This document shows, one piece after another, positions 7,304 to 15,556 of a stretch of 36,779 bases of DNA; position 1 is the stretch's first letter; each line of letters begins with the position of its first letter. The position numbers were made by a program, and so were the translations under genes. Origin of the DNA: Clostridia bacterium (GTDB lineage: Bacteria > Bacillota > Clostridia > Oscillospirales > Acutalibacteraceae); assembly GCA_017442265.1 (NCBI GenBank), contig JAFSAC010000012.1, positions 1 through 36,779 of the forward strand, written 5' to 3'. The notes below the pieces were generated by a model. That model had not been told where the DNA came from. It saw only the letters and a program-made list of their open reading frames with translations, and searched no databases.

Positions 7304-7945
7304 TTATTTCCCGTTTTTACAATCCGCCAGCTTTTCGGCCAGCATTTTGGTGATCGCCTCGGTATCGGCGATGCCGGGAATTTTTTTGGTACAAAGCTTG
7401 CTCGGGTATATCGTCTCCCCGATGACCACCGTTTGGCGGTCATACCAGTGGGCTTTCGGCTTGATATACATCGGAATAATGGGGACGTTTGCCATAAGCG
7501 CGATGAAAACCGCACCGGATTTGATCGAATCAACGTCATCCTGCTTGTTGATCCCGCCCTGCGGGAAAATAGCCAAAAGCCGTCCGGCTTTTAACACCTC
7601 CACCGATTTTTTAATCGCTTCCAGATCGGTGGCATTTCGGTCGATTTTGATACCGCCCACCCCTTTGAGCAGACAGGACCGCAATTTTCCGCCCATAACG
7701 ATCTCAGCTACCAGCAGATGCAGACGCCGGTACCAGAAGGTCACCCCGACAATAAACGGATCGACAAAGGAGGTGTGGTTAGCGGCAACGATCGCACCGC
7801 CTTGTATTTTCTCCCGGTATTTTTGACCGTCGGGGGTCAATCTTTTGATACGGAAAACCGGAATCAGCACCGAGCATACCGTTCTCGCGGCATCCATGGC
7901 CAGCAGCTTAAAAAAGCTGCCTATTTTCATATTATTTTTCGGCAT
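7304..7945 (-). CDS. PlsC-type acyltransferase (lysophospholipid/glycerolipid), copy 2
   Basis: A 213-aa protein of the 1-acylglycerol-3-phosphate acyltransferase family. Block I is NHTSFVDP (NHx4D). Block II is GGIKIDRN. Block III reads FPQGGINK where the family usually has FPEG. Block IV is VPIIPMYIKP. Start ATG 7945 is chosen because AAAGGA lies 8 bases upstream; the later Met at 7930 has no ribosome site. It overlaps the upstream plsC-like gene by 14 bases. The Gln for Glu change in block III is unusual and may alter the acceptor. It probably transfers acyl groups from ACP or CoA to a lysolipid or other alcohol at the membrane. Confidence 0.88.
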   Translation of the reverse strand: MPKNNMKIGSFFKLLAMDAARTVCSVLIPVFRIKRLTPDGQKYREKIQGGAIVAANHTSFVDPFIVGVTFWYRRLHLLVAEIVMGGKLRSCLLKGVGGIKIDRNATDLEAIKKSVEVLKAGRLLAIFPQGGINKQDDVDSIKSGAVFIALMANVPIIPMYIKPKAHWYDRQTVVIGETIYPSKLCTKKIPGIADTEAITKMLAEKLADCKNGK

Positions 7946-8573
7946 GAGCAGAGTCCTTTTTGATGAATTTTTGCAGATTATATACCTTGTCGTGCAGAAT
8001 GTCGGTGAGGTACTGCAGTTGCTGTTCCTCACTGACATTTTCCTTAAGATAGTCGGTCAGATAAAACGGCTCGCCGATCACCACCGTGGCTCTCTTTTTC
8101 AGCCCGTAGTTTCCGTCGGTGAACACCGGCACGATCGGAGCTTCGGCATGGGTGGCGATAAAGGCGGTGCTCACCGTAAACGGAAACGGCTTGCCGTTGA
8201 CCGGCAACCTCGCTTCGGGGAACACCCCCACCGTTTCTCCCGCATCTAATGCTTCAATGGCATCCGACACAAAGGAAAAATCGTGGCTGTTACGGTCCAC
8301 CCGGATGCCGCCGATCGCCGACAAAAACCAGGCAAACAGTTTTCCTTTGTTAAACAGCACTTCCGCCATAAGAAAGCGGATAGTTCGCCACGGAAATACC
8401 ACCAAATACAGCACGAAGTCCAGTAAGGAGCGGTGGTTGGATACCAGTATGGCGGGTTTGGGAAGGGAGCCGGTACGGATCACCCGCGGTTTTAAGAAAA
8501 GAACGGCGGGGATAAATCCGGTCACCTTCACAAAGCCGGTCATGAAATTCACCAAAAACTTGTTTTTGTTCAT
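7932..8573 (-). CDS. PlsC-type acyltransferase, copy 1
   Basis: A 213-aa protein with all acyltransferase blocks: NHRSLLDFV (NHx4D), GGIRVDRN, FPEARLP (block III with Glu kept, Gly replaced by Ala) and APIVPVFTDG. It starts with MNKNK at 8573, one base after the stop of the ligase gene, and overlaps the next plsC-like gene. It has N-terminal hydrophobic stretches typical of membrane-bound family members. It is related to the neighbouring copy over the full length but clearly diverged, so the two may act on different positions or acceptors. It probably acylates a lysophospholipid or glycerolipid using acyl-ACP made in the same operon. Confidence 0.88.
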   Translation of the reverse strand: MNKNKFLVNFMTGFVKVTGFIPAVLFLKPRVIRTGSLPKPAILVSNHRSLLDFVLYLVVFPWRTIRFLMAEVLFNKGKLFAWFLSAIGGIRVDRNSHDFSFVSDAIEALDAGETVGVFPEARLPVNGKPFPFTVSTAFIATHAEAPIVPVFTDGNYGLKKRATVVIGEPFYLTDYLKENVSEEQQLQYLTDILHDKVYNLQKFIKKDSAHAEK

Positions 8574-8574
8574 A

Positions 8575-10488
8575 TTACAGATGTCTTTCTATATATTCAC
8601 AAATTTCTTTTAGCGTGTAGCAGTAGGTGTCGCTTTTCTGATACTGGCTGATCCCGAAATGCTCGGACAGCTTGGTCAGACAGGAAAAATAATCTATACT
8701 GGTAGCCCCCAGATCGTGGAAGAGGTGGGAGGTAGGGGTCACCTTCTCCTCCGGCACCTTTAACGTTTCCGCAATGATCTGTCTGACTTCCATCATCAGC
8801 GGTGACTGATCGTTTATCCGCTCCGGCACCGTCATATCGGCAAAGGGGATCAGGGTAATTTCTTTGGCTTCCAGTTTTTTGAGCAATTGGGTACGGCTGA
8901 CCTTCACCGCCGTGGGCGGCGCCAGCCGGTCAAAGGTGAAGTAAAACTTCCGGATCGCGGTCGCGGTCGGCAGGGTGTTATTTATGGCGTAGGCCTCCCG
9001 CTTGATCTGTTCGATGACATCCTCGGTGATATACCGATTGACCGCGACGATGAGGGATAATTCCGGTCCGTTGTCCCCGTCGATCCCAACAACCGACAGC
9101 AGGGTGGCTGCCGGAAGGGAAAACAGCGCTTCTACCGTATCGGGGTTGATATTCTCGCCGTTTTCCCCGATCACGACATCGCTTTGCCGCCCTAAAATAA
9201 AGTAATGGCCGTCGGTTTTGGTCATGATATCGCCGGTGTGAAACCAGCCGTTAAGGGTCACTTCCTGGCGATTGATCATCTTTTTGACACACAGGGAGGA
9301 TCCTTTGACCAACAGCACTCCGGCTTCATCCAGTTGATACTCCACCGAATCAAACGGCTGACCGATCGAGTTTTCATTCCGGAACTTCGGTTTCCTTCTG
9401 AGTTCTACCGACGTGATGCCGATCTCACTCATACCGTAGCCGTTGTGCAGGTTATAGCCGATGCCGTTTAACAGCTTCAGCGCGGAGGGCTTGAGATAGC
9501 TTCCGCCGTTGATGCAGAACTTGACCGATCGGCCGAAAAGCTTGTCGGTCACCTCCCGCAACAGGAATTTGGCTATTTCGGCACCGAAGGCGGGAAAGAG
9601 GTTTTGCAATCGGGTGGCCAATTCGATGCCCTTTTGCAGTTTTTGATAGCGTTTATCCCCCTGCTGCCGTGCGGTGGCAAGCACCTGCTTTTCTATCGTA
9701 TGCCATAACATCGGAACCGCAAAGATGTGGGTGACCTCGTGCCGGCGGCAGGTTTTTAAGATCGTTTCGGCCGAATAATCCTTTAAAAATACGATGGTTC
9801 GGTTGAAAAAGGTGAACCAGAAATATACGGCAAACAGTCCGAATACGTGATAAAACGGCAGAAAAGCCAGTTGCTTTAAGCTGTTTTTATGGTGTGCGGC
9901 AATGGACGGATCGCGTTTCACGATCGAACGGAAATTCAAAATCTGTTCGGAAATTTGAAAGCCGCGGTAAAAACAAATGACCTCGTTCATCGAGGTGGCG
10001 GAAGAGGAGAAAGCGATCTCGTCCTCAAACACCGTATCCGGCACCTCACCGTCAGCCGACAGGGAGGACAGCGGAATGTGGTCACCGCTCAGCGAACAGT
10101 CGCCGTCGGTGATGACGTATTTCACCCCGAGTGTTTGTAAGATGCTGTCGGTCAGCTTGTCGGGATACCGGAGATTGACGAGATACGGCTTGTTACCGCT
10201 TTTTAAAATAGACCAGAAAGCGACGATCCAATCGGGCGAATTGTCCATATAAAGCGCGACGAATTCGTGGGTATCTCCGATCCGGCTGTAAAGTCCGGCG
10301 GCACACCGCTTGATTTTCCGTTTGATCTCACCGTAGGTTTGCTTCTTGGTTCGAAACCCGTCGTGGCTTTCGCAAAGCACCAACCCTTCGTTGGAAAACA
10401 TAATATCAAAAATCGACCGCAAGGTCTTATCCGACCTTGCCAGCGCTTCGCCGTTGGATTTTAAAATCCGCTTTATCTCGTGTTTCAT
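8575..10488 (-). CDS. AMP-dependent acyl ligase fused to a C-terminal acyl carrier domain
   Basis: A 637-aa protein. Residues about 1-550 are an adenylate-forming ligase (ANL superfamily): GYGMSEIG (A5), WFHTGD (A7), GRQSDVVIGENGENINPD (A8) and PPTAVKVSR (A10 with its Lys). The ATP-binding A3 loop, normally TSGTTGxPKG, reads SSSATSMNEV and lacks its glycines and Lys. Residues about 565-637 form an ACP domain with Ser597 in HDLGATSIDYF. The fusion points to direct loading of a fatty acid onto its own carrier, as an acyl-ACP synthetase. ATG 10488 is preceded by AGAGGA; an upstream GTG at 10515 has no ribosome site. It heads the operon with two PlsC-like proteins, an ACP and an LRAT-like protein. 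The weakened A3 loop leaves activity uncertain. Confidence 0.88.
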   Translation of the reverse strand: MKHEIKRILKSNGEALARSDKTLRSIFDIMFSNEGLVLCESHDGFRTKKQTYGEIKRKIKRCAAGLYSRIGDTHEFVALYMDNSPDWIVAFWSILKSGNKPYLVNLRYPDKLTDSILQTLGVKYVITDGDCSLSGDHIPLSSLSADGEVPDTVFEDEIAFSSSATSMNEVICFYRGFQISEQILNFRSIVKRDPSIAAHHKNSLKQLAFLPFYHVFGLFAVYFWFTFFNRTIVFLKDYSAETILKTCRRHEVTHIFAVPMLWHTIEKQVLATARQQGDKRYQKLQKGIELATRLQNLFPAFGAEIAKFLLREVTDKLFGRSVKFCINGGSYLKPSALKLLNGIGYNLHNGYGMSEIGITSVELRRKPKFRNENSIGQPFDSVEYQLDEAGVLLVKGSSLCVKKMINRQEVTLNGWFHTGDIMTKTDGHYFILGRQSDVVIGENGENINPDTVEALFSLPAATLLSVVGIDGDNGPELSLIVAVNRYITEDVIEQIKREAYAINNTLPTATAIRKFYFTFDRLAPPTAVKVSRTQLLKKLEAKEITLIPFADMTVPERINDQSPLMMEVRQIIAETLKVPEEKVTPTSHLFHDLGATSIDYFSCLTKLSEHFGISQYQKSDTYCYTLKEICEYIERHL

Positions 10489-10513
10489 ACGTCCTCTGTT
10501 TCTCGTTCTACAC

Positions 10514-10546
10514 AAAAAAACGTTTCCTGCAAGAAAACGTTTTTTT
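10514..10546 (-). terminator. Intrinsic terminator after the zinc-ribbon membrane protein gene
   Basis: A stem of A7-CGTTT with AAACG-T7 (10514-10525 with 10535-10546) around an 8- to 9-base loop gives a hairpin ending in seven T on the minus strand. It separates the gene ending at 10589 from the ligase operon. On the minus strand, TTGCAG in the loop and TAGAAC about 16 bases on could be a weak promoter for the ligase operon. Confidence 0.75.
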
Positions 10547-10588
10547 GGAAGTTAATTCAAATTCATGTTGATCGCCGGGATGAAAAAG

Positions 10589-11086
10589 TTAGGCATCAGC
10601 GATGCCGATAAAGCCAATAAACATCGAAAGACCGGCCATAATAATGCCGATAATACCGAAGATTCTTCCGAGCTTGGAGAAGACGGTGGTATCCCCGGCC
10701 CGCCGGACACTGGATGCCATGCACAGACCGATAATGGATAACGGCAGACTGAAAATACCGAAAACGATAGCCATGACCAGTCCGGCTTCAGGTTCCACTG
10801 CCATAAAGATGGCGGTATACAGGAAGCCCAAGAAGGCGAAAAGCAGTCCGGCGGCGCTGAGCGACATACTCACGATCGCTTTGGCTTTGGAGGGACGGTT
10901 AGCCGGCTGCTGATACGGCGGGTAGGTATATGTAGTCGGATTATACGACGGGGTGGTCTGCTGAACGGCAGTCTGCTCCGGCGCGTCGGGCTGTTGGGTC
11001 GCCGCCATTACCATCGCCGCCCCACAGGTGGGACAGAAGTTAGCGGGGACTTCGCTCTGGGTGTTACAACGAGGGCAAATATACAT
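10589..11086 (-). CDS. Zinc-ribbon, Pro/Gln-linker, multi-pass membrane protein
   Basis: A 165-aa protein. The N-terminus is a zinc ribbon (MYICPRC ... NFCPTCGAA: two CxxC pairs). A Pro/Thr/Tyr/Gln-rich disordered linker follows (about 40-78), then three or four hydrophobic helices (about 85-160) resembling DUF4190-type small membrane domains. AGGAGG precedes ATG 11086; an earlier in-frame Met lies in the promoter. Function unknown. It is a common architecture in Clostridia and likely a cytoplasm-facing zinc ribbon on a membrane domain. It has its own promoter and terminator, so it is not part of the lipid operon. Confidence 0.8.
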   Translation of the reverse strand: MYICPRCNTQSEVPANFCPTCGAAMVMAATQQPDAPEQTAVQQTTPSYNPTTYTYPPYQQPANRPSKAKAIVSMSLSAAGLLFAFLGFLYTAIFMAVEPEAGLVMAIVFGIFSLPLSIIGLCMASSVRRAGDTTVFSKLGRIFGIIGIIMAGLSMFIGFIGIADA

Positions 11087-11130
11087 ACGATCTCCTCCTA
11101 TAGGCAAAATTGCACAGTAATTATACATTT

Positions 11131-11159
11131 ATTATACAGGACACAGTGACAAATTTCAA
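11131..11159 (-). promoter_or_regulatory. Promoter of the zinc-ribbon membrane protein gene
   Basis: On the minus strand: TTGAAA (11159-11154), 17-base spacer, TATAAT (11136-11131). A near-consensus sigma-A site 45 bases before the ATG, starting just beyond the stop codon of the upstream transferase gene. Confidence 0.8.
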
Positions 11160-11166
11160 GGAGTTT

Positions 11167-11742
11167 TTATACGATTTGCAGGATATATTCTCCGAGCGGG
11201 ACCACCTGCCGTTCAAGGGTTAGCAGGTTCACCGACTGAAAATCGGTAATGCCGGTCCCCTGCGCTTTGAAATACGCTTCCTTGCCGGTCCAAATTTCAT
11301 AAAACCGGGTGAGTATGCCCTCGTCGGCGACCTCATCGGAGGGGGGATTAGAACCGTTTAAGACGTATTCCTTTTCGGCGGGACAGCAAACGCGGTCGAT
11401 CAGTTTGGGGTGGATCGGCTTTCGCTTTTCGATATCAATACCAACCGGCTTGTCGTCTATCGCGCAGGCGACCAGGCGGTGGCTGTGAGAAATGCTGATA
11501 AAAAGGGGGCTGTCTTTTAAAAACGGCCGTCCGTTTTCGGCACATTCGATGACCGCGTTCTCTATTCCGTATTTGGCGTTCAGTAATTCCTTGACCAGAT
11601 ATTCCCCTAAAAGCGAGCACCGGCGGGCATCCTCGTTTTTTAAGCGGTCGATCCGGCTTTTTCTGGATGCCGACAAACCGCGGTAGGTGCGTTCGGCCTC
11701 GGTCGGGGAAAAATCGTCTATACGGCGTAAGGTCCATTCCAT
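11167..11742 (-). CDS. 4'-phosphopantetheinyl transferase (Sfp/AcpT type)
   Basis: A 191-aa enzyme that moves phosphopantetheine from CoA to a carrier-protein serine. Visible signatures: ISISHSHRLVACA, then VGIDIEKRKP with the metal-binding Asp/Glu pair, then FYEIWTGKEAYFKAQGTGI, the second family motif (W-x-x-KEA). Length fits a small Sfp-type protein. ATG 11742 is preceded by AAGGA at 8 bases. In context it is the obvious activator of the ACP (Ser38) and the ligase-fused ACP domain (Ser597) encoded about 1-4 kb away on the same strand. It could also serve a polyketide or peptide synthase elsewhere. Confidence 0.9.
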   Translation of the reverse strand: MEWTLRRIDDFSPTEAERTYRGLSASRKSRIDRLKNEDARRCSLLGEYLVKELLNAKYGIENAVIECAENGRPFLKDSPLFISISHSHRLVACAIDDKPVGIDIEKRKPIHPKLIDRVCCPAEKEYVLNGSNPPSDEVADEGILTRFYEIWTGKEAYFKAQGTGITDFQSVNLLTLERQVVPLGEYILQIV

Positions 11743-11766
11743 ACGGCATTTCCTTCCTGTAAACTC

Positions 11767-11795
11767 TTGCAATCTTTTTATGTATACTATATAAT
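11767..11795 (+). promoter_or_regulatory. Promoter of the DUF2953-like gene
   Basis: TTGCAA (11767-11772), 17-base spacer, TATAAT (11790-11795), 37 bases before the ATG at 11833. Confidence 0.75.
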
Positions 11796-11832
11796 GAACT
11801 CAAAATTGTTGGTTGGAAACGGAGGGGATAGT

Positions 11833-12474
11833 ATGTGGATCGTATGCGGCATCGTGGCGTTTTTAGCCCTGCTGATTACGGTGATTCTGATGCTCCCCGT
11901 TTCTATCATTATCAAAAATGATGATGATGATCAACTGATTTTACGGTACAAATTTCTTTGGATGATCTTTGGGGAAGATCCAAACCCCGATGCTCCGCTG
12001 ACCAAAGCGCTGAAAAAAGCATCCGGTATCAGCCAACTGGAAACCGACCGCTTGAAATCCAGCGCAGAGGAAGTGGGTCTTTCCACCACCGTTTTGCAGA
12101 CCGTTCAGATCGTTTTCGATCTGCTGCGGGAGGTGGTGAGGGTGCTCAAATACGCCACCATGAAGCGGTTTTATATCAAACTGGTTTGCGCCGAAGAGGA
12201 TGCGGCGGACACTGCGATCAGTTACGGAAAATGCTGTGCGGTGGTGTATCCCTTGGTGGGGTTTGTCCAATCGGTGATGAAGGTCCGTAAAAAAGGGCAG
12301 CACCTGGATATTTCGTGTGATTATCTGGGCGGGGAAGAGCAACTGCGGTTTGATTTCGTGATATCGGTTCGGCTGTGCCACCTGCTGTCCGCCCTGCTTC
12401 GGATCGTCCTGAAGGAAGCGAAACGGACGGCGGATGCGGAAATGGAAAGCGCAAAAGACGTCTCGCAGGCATAA
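11833..12474 (+). CDS. DUF2953-like membrane protein
   Basis: A 213-aa protein with one N-terminal TM helix (about 2-24) and a cytoplasmic or external domain. The stretches YIKLVCAEEDAADTAISYGK and VYPLVGF, then LDISCDYLGGEEQLRFDF, resemble DUF2953 proteins (YtfI type), which accompany the sporulation protein YtfJ in Bacillus. No ytfJ is adjacent here. GGAGGGG lies just before ATG 11833; an earlier in-frame ATG is inside the promoter. It ends two bases from the convergent lysophospholipase-like gene, with no terminator between them. Function unknown; the family call is moderate. Confidence 0.6.
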   Translation: MWIVCGIVAFLALLITVILMLPVSIIIKNDDDDQLILRYKFLWMIFGEDPNPDAPLTKALKKASGISQLETDRLKSSAEEVGLSTTVLQTVQIVFDLLREVVRVLKYATMKRFYIKLVCAEEDAADTAISYGKCCAVVYPLVGFVQSVMKVRKKGQHLDISCDYLGGEEQLRFDFVISVRLCHLLSALLRIVLKEAKRTADAEMESAKDVSQA

Positions 12475-12476
12475 GC

Positions 12477-13454
12477 TTAGTTTTCAAAAAAAGCAAGCGT
12501 CCGGCCGATATGCTCCCGTAACACGTCGGGATTGCCGCAGAGCATGGAATGGGTGCCGTTTTTGACGGTGATCATTTCACAGGCGGCACACCGGTCGGCA
12601 AATAAGGCCTGCGCTTTGTTGCTGACCGTTTGATCCTTTTCGGCGGAGAGCAACAGGATCGGCGTGGTGATCCTGGCGACCTTTTTTCGTTTGAGGATCT
12701 TTCGCTTGACCGTCAGCGCTTCGAAGGTCCAGCCGAAGCTCATCGGGGTGGATTGATAATTCGGTTGGTTCCGGCGCAGATTCATATTGTGTTCAAACCG
12801 CGCGGGGCTCTGATCCACCTCCGAGTTGCGCTTAATGGCAGGATTAAATTCCTTGGACATAGGGAATTTGGCTTTACTGCCGCAAAGCAATCGGCCGAGC
12901 CGTACCCCTTCGCGGGCGATCGGCATCGGAACCACCGTGACGATCGGCTCAAACATCGGCGCGGAAAATACCGCCTTGGTAATTTTTCGGCTGTTTTTCA
13001 TCAAATACAAGGCCGATACGGCACCGCCCATGGAATGGGAATAGATGTAAAGCGGTTTTTCTTCGGTTTTCAGCACGATATTGTCGATGAAAAGGGAGAG
13101 ATCCGCTACGTAATGCTCGAATTTATCCACGTGAAGCAGATCCCGTTCGTCGGTCAGTCGGCAGGACAGGCCGTGGCAGCGCTGGTCAAAGAGAAACACG
13201 TGAAAGCCGCGGTCCAAAAAATAGTAGGATATTTCGTAAAACTTCTTGGTAAATTCGCTGAGCCCGTGAACGATCACCACCGAGCCCCTGGCGTTTTCGG
13301 TTAAAAAGTATTCGTAATAGAGCTTTTGACCGTCAAAGCTATCGAAAAATCCCGTATGTTGACGGCGGGACAGTTGTTCTTCGATCCGTTTTATGCCGGT
13401 CGGAAATTCTTCCTCGGTAAGGATAGAAAGCTCCGATTGAGTAACAAAACGCAT
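12477..13454 (-). CDS. Lysophospholipase L2 / monoglyceride lipase-like alpha/beta hydrolase
   Basis: A 325-aa serine hydrolase (Hydrolase_4 type). The oxyanion region is VIVHGLSE, then FDQRCHGLS and VDKFEHYVADLSLF (as in PldB). Nucleophile elbow SHSMGG has Ser141. Acid Asp is in SAEKDQTV, and catalytic His in NGTHSML. It most likely cleaves the acyl ester of a lysophospholipid or monoacylglycerol. Start ATG 13454 follows AAGGAGG by 7 bases. It has no signal peptide, so it acts on the inner leaflet or in the cytosol. Set beside acyl ligase and acyltransferase genes, it could supply or recycle acyl chains. A general esterase role is possible. Confidence 0.82.
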   Translation of the reverse strand: MRFVTQSELSILTEEEFPTGIKRIEEQLSRRQHTGFFDSFDGQKLYYEYFLTENARGSVVIVHGLSEFTKKFYEISYYFLDRGFHVFLFDQRCHGLSCRLTDERDLLHVDKFEHYVADLSLFIDNIVLKTEEKPLYIYSHSMGGAVSALYLMKNSRKITKAVFSAPMFEPIVTVVPMPIAREGVRLGRLLCGSKAKFPMSKEFNPAIKRNSEVDQSPARFEHNMNLRRNQPNYQSTPMSFGWTFEALTVKRKILKRKKVARITTPILLLSAEKDQTVSNKAQALFADRCAACEMITVKNGTHSMLCGNPDVLREHIGRTLAFFEN

Positions 13455-13501
13455 ACCGTGACCTCCTTTGCGAGTAAATTTTTGAGAAAGTGGTAATAAT
13501 A

Positions 13502-14446
13502 ATGGCAGCTGTAAAAAAATTCAACTTCAAAAGGATGCTGGCCGTTATTATCGCCATTTTATTTTTGTTTTCCGCCATTTCGCTGGTGGTGACCAAGATC
13601 GTGTATGACGGGATGTTTGTGCGCTACGACTGCGCCTTGACCGACTTCCCGGAGCCGTTGTCCGCTATGCTCTCTGCCCGCCGGGAAAAGCAGTTTTTAT
13701 CGGGGGAGAATACCCTGTCCGGGTATCTGTATGACAGTCCTGCCGAGAATCCGCACGATACCCTGGTTATATTGGCGCCCGGTTTTCGATCCTGTGCGGA
13801 CAGTTATCTTTGGCAGATCAAAAGTCTGTTAGATTACGGCTGGTCGGTTTTCGCTTTTAACCCGACCGGAAGCTGTACCTCGTCCGGCAATTCGGCGGTG
13901 GGTTTTCCGCAGGAAATATGCGATGTCGAGGCCACGTTAAAATATGTTGAAATGAACGATCGTTTCGGGTATAATAACCTGGTGTTGTTCGGACACAGTC
14001 TTGGCGGCTACGCCGCCTGTTGCTCGCTGGATTTTGATTATGACCTTGCGGCGGTCATTTCGGTCAGTGGGATCAACAGCGCCATGGAAGGGGTTATGGG
14101 TCCGTCGGTCCGAAAGGTCGGCCCGGTCGCTTACGGCAATTACGGCTTTTTGTGGGCGTATCAGGCGATGCTGTTTGGAACGAAAATGCTGAACCTGGAC
14201 GCCTCCCGCGAGATCTCGGAAAGCCGGGTGCCGGTGTTGATCGTGCATGGACAAAACGATAGGGAAGTACCGCTTGACCGGTATTCGATCATTTCCCATA
14301 AAGCGGAAATCACGTCGGAGAATATCGAATATATCGTTTGCTCCGATCCGGGCAGCAGCGGGCATACCGATCTGCTGTTCGGGGAGGACGGTATGGCAAA
14401 CGAACGGTTGATGCAACAGATAAACAGTTTTTTGGAAAGAATATAA
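13502..14446 (+). CDS. Membrane-anchored alpha/beta hydrolase
   Basis: A 314-aa protein with one N-terminal TM segment (about 10-32) after a basic tail, then an alpha/beta hydrolase domain: LVILAPGFRS, FAFNPTGSCTSSG, nucleophile elbow FGHSLGG, acid Asp in HGQNDREVP, and His in SSGHTDLL. The catalytic domain probably faces outside. ATG 13502 is preferred over a GTG at 13490, though its ribosome site is weak (AAAGTGG). It is followed after 23 bases by the GT2-GtrA gene and is probably co-transcribed with it, divergent from the PldB-like gene. Substrate unknown; an ester of a surface lipid or glycan is plausible. Confidence 0.8.
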   Translation: MAAVKKFNFKRMLAVIIAILFLFSAISLVVTKIVYDGMFVRYDCALTDFPEPLSAMLSARREKQFLSGENTLSGYLYDSPAENPHDTLVILAPGFRSCADSYLWQIKSLLDYGWSVFAFNPTGSCTSSGNSAVGFPQEICDVEATLKYVEMNDRFGYNNLVLFGHSLGGYAACCSLDFDYDLAAVISVSGINSAMEGVMGPSVRKVGPVAYGNYGFLWAYQAMLFGTKMLNLDASREISESRVPVLIVHGQNDREVPLDRYSIISHKAEITSENIEYIVCSDPGSSGHTDLLFGEDGMANERLMQQINSFLERI

Positions 14447-14469
14447 AACGGTCATTTGGGGTTGTCGGT

Positions 14470-15498
14470 ATGGATGTGGTATTGATCCCGGCGTATGAGC
14501 CGGATGAGCAATTGATCCGTCTTGTCAAAGGATTGCAGGCGGAGGATTTTTCGGTGCTGGTGGTGGATGACGGAAGCGGCGAAAAGTATGCGGATATTTT
14601 TGAACAAGCCGGTCGTTTTTCCACCGTGGTGACCCGGGAACAAAACGGCGGCAAGGGTGCCGCTTTGAAGACGGGTATGCGGTATATTCGGGAAAACCTG
14701 CCTGATTGTACCGGACTTGTCACCTGTGATGCTGACGGACAGCATAAAATCGAAGACGTGGTTCGCGTTCGCGAGCAGCTTCATCGGGGAAACCAGTTTG
14801 TGCTGACCATTCGCCAGCGGAAAAAGAGCTCGAAAATCCCGTTCCGTTCCCGGATCGGCAACAATCTTTCCCGGTTTGTATATGCCATGCTGACCAATAA
14901 ATACCTGTCGGACAACCAGTCGGGTCTGCGCGGATTTTCCAGGAATCATCTCGATTGGCTGGTCGAAGTGGAAAAGAATAACTATGATTATGAAATGAAC
15001 GTGCTGTATTATGCCGCCAAAATGGGGCTGAAGATCACCACCATTCCGATCGAATCGATCTACATAGACAATAACCAATCGTCCCATTTTAATCCGATCG
15101 GTGACACGGTCAAGATTTATAAAAGCTTGTTTTCCCTTGCCGGAGGCACCTTGGCGGCTTTTTTAGCGGTGGAATTGATGATTCTGGCCTTGTCCCAATG
15201 GGGAGGGTACACCCATATTCTGATCACCCTGCCCGGGGTGGGGGCGGTGTCGTTCCTTATCTGTATCCTGCTCAATAAATACGTGTTTTTTAAAAACGTT
15301 CCCCGGTATGACTATTGGGCCACCCTGGCGTTTACCGTCACCAGTTATTTCGTTTATATGCTGATGTGTATGATCCTGTTGCTGGTGTTTCCGAACATGC
15401 CGCTGTTTTGGGCGTTTAACCTGGCATATCTGATCGGCATACCGTTGCGGTATTCGTTGCACAAGTTCATATTTTTAGCGTCACTCACCCGGGGATAG
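14470..15498 (+). CDS. Family 2 glycosyltransferase fused to a GtrA-like membrane domain
   Basis: A 342-aa protein. Residues 1-220 are a DPM1-type GT2 domain: VVLIPAYEPD, VVDDGSG, GGKGAALKTGMRYI, and CDADGQH (DxD-like nucleotide-sugar site), then NQSGLRGFSR. Residues about 235-335 hold four TM helices of the GtrA family (PF04138), ending RYSLHKFIF. Such fusions transfer a sugar from a nucleotide to a polyprenyl phosphate and help flip it across the membrane. A wall polymer or glycolipid modification is the likely role. Start ATG 14470 has a weak ribosome site; in-frame sequence further upstream overlaps the preceding hydrolase gene. It probably forms a pair with that hydrolase and ends at a strong terminator. 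Confidence 0.88.
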   Translation: MDVVLIPAYEPDEQLIRLVKGLQAEDFSVLVVDDGSGEKYADIFEQAGRFSTVVTREQNGGKGAALKTGMRYIRENLPDCTGLVTCDADGQHKIEDVVRVREQLHRGNQFVLTIRQRKKSSKIPFRSRIGNNLSRFVYAMLTNKYLSDNQSGLRGFSRNHLDWLVEVEKNNYDYEMNVLYYAAKMGLKITTIPIESIYIDNNQSSHFNPIGDTVKIYKSLFSLAGGTLAAFLAVELMILALSQWGGYTHILITLPGVGAVSFLICILLNKYVFFKNVPRYDYWATLAFTVTSYFVYMLMCMILLLVFPNMPLFWAFNLAYLIGIPLRYSLHKFIFLASLTRG

Positions 15499-15511
15499 TG
15501 GTATGACAGTA

Positions 15512-15553
15512 AGACAAACACCTGTCGAATAGGACAAGTGTTTGTCTTTTTTT
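15512..15553 (+). terminator. Intrinsic terminator after the GT2-GtrA gene
   Basis: Stem AGACAAACAC / GTGTTTGTCT (15512-15521 with 15538-15547), with partial pairing inside, followed by T6. It lies between convergent genes; the minus-strand side has a poorer T-tract. Confidence 0.85.
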
Positions 15554-15556
15554 GCG

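Noticed and set aside
7051..7539. ACP gene extended to 162 residues
   Set aside because: The extra N-terminus overlaps the PlsC-like gene in another frame; GGGAGG lies directly before ATG 7287, giving a normal 78-aa ACP.
10489..10515. GTG start 27 bases upstream for the ligase-ACP gene
   Set aside because: It overlaps the preceding terminator and has no ribosome site; ATG 10488 has AGAGGA.
12475..12476. Search for a terminator between the convergent DUF2953-like and PldB-like genes
   Set aside because: The stops are two bases apart and no hairpin with a T-tract is visible; the transcripts probably overlap.
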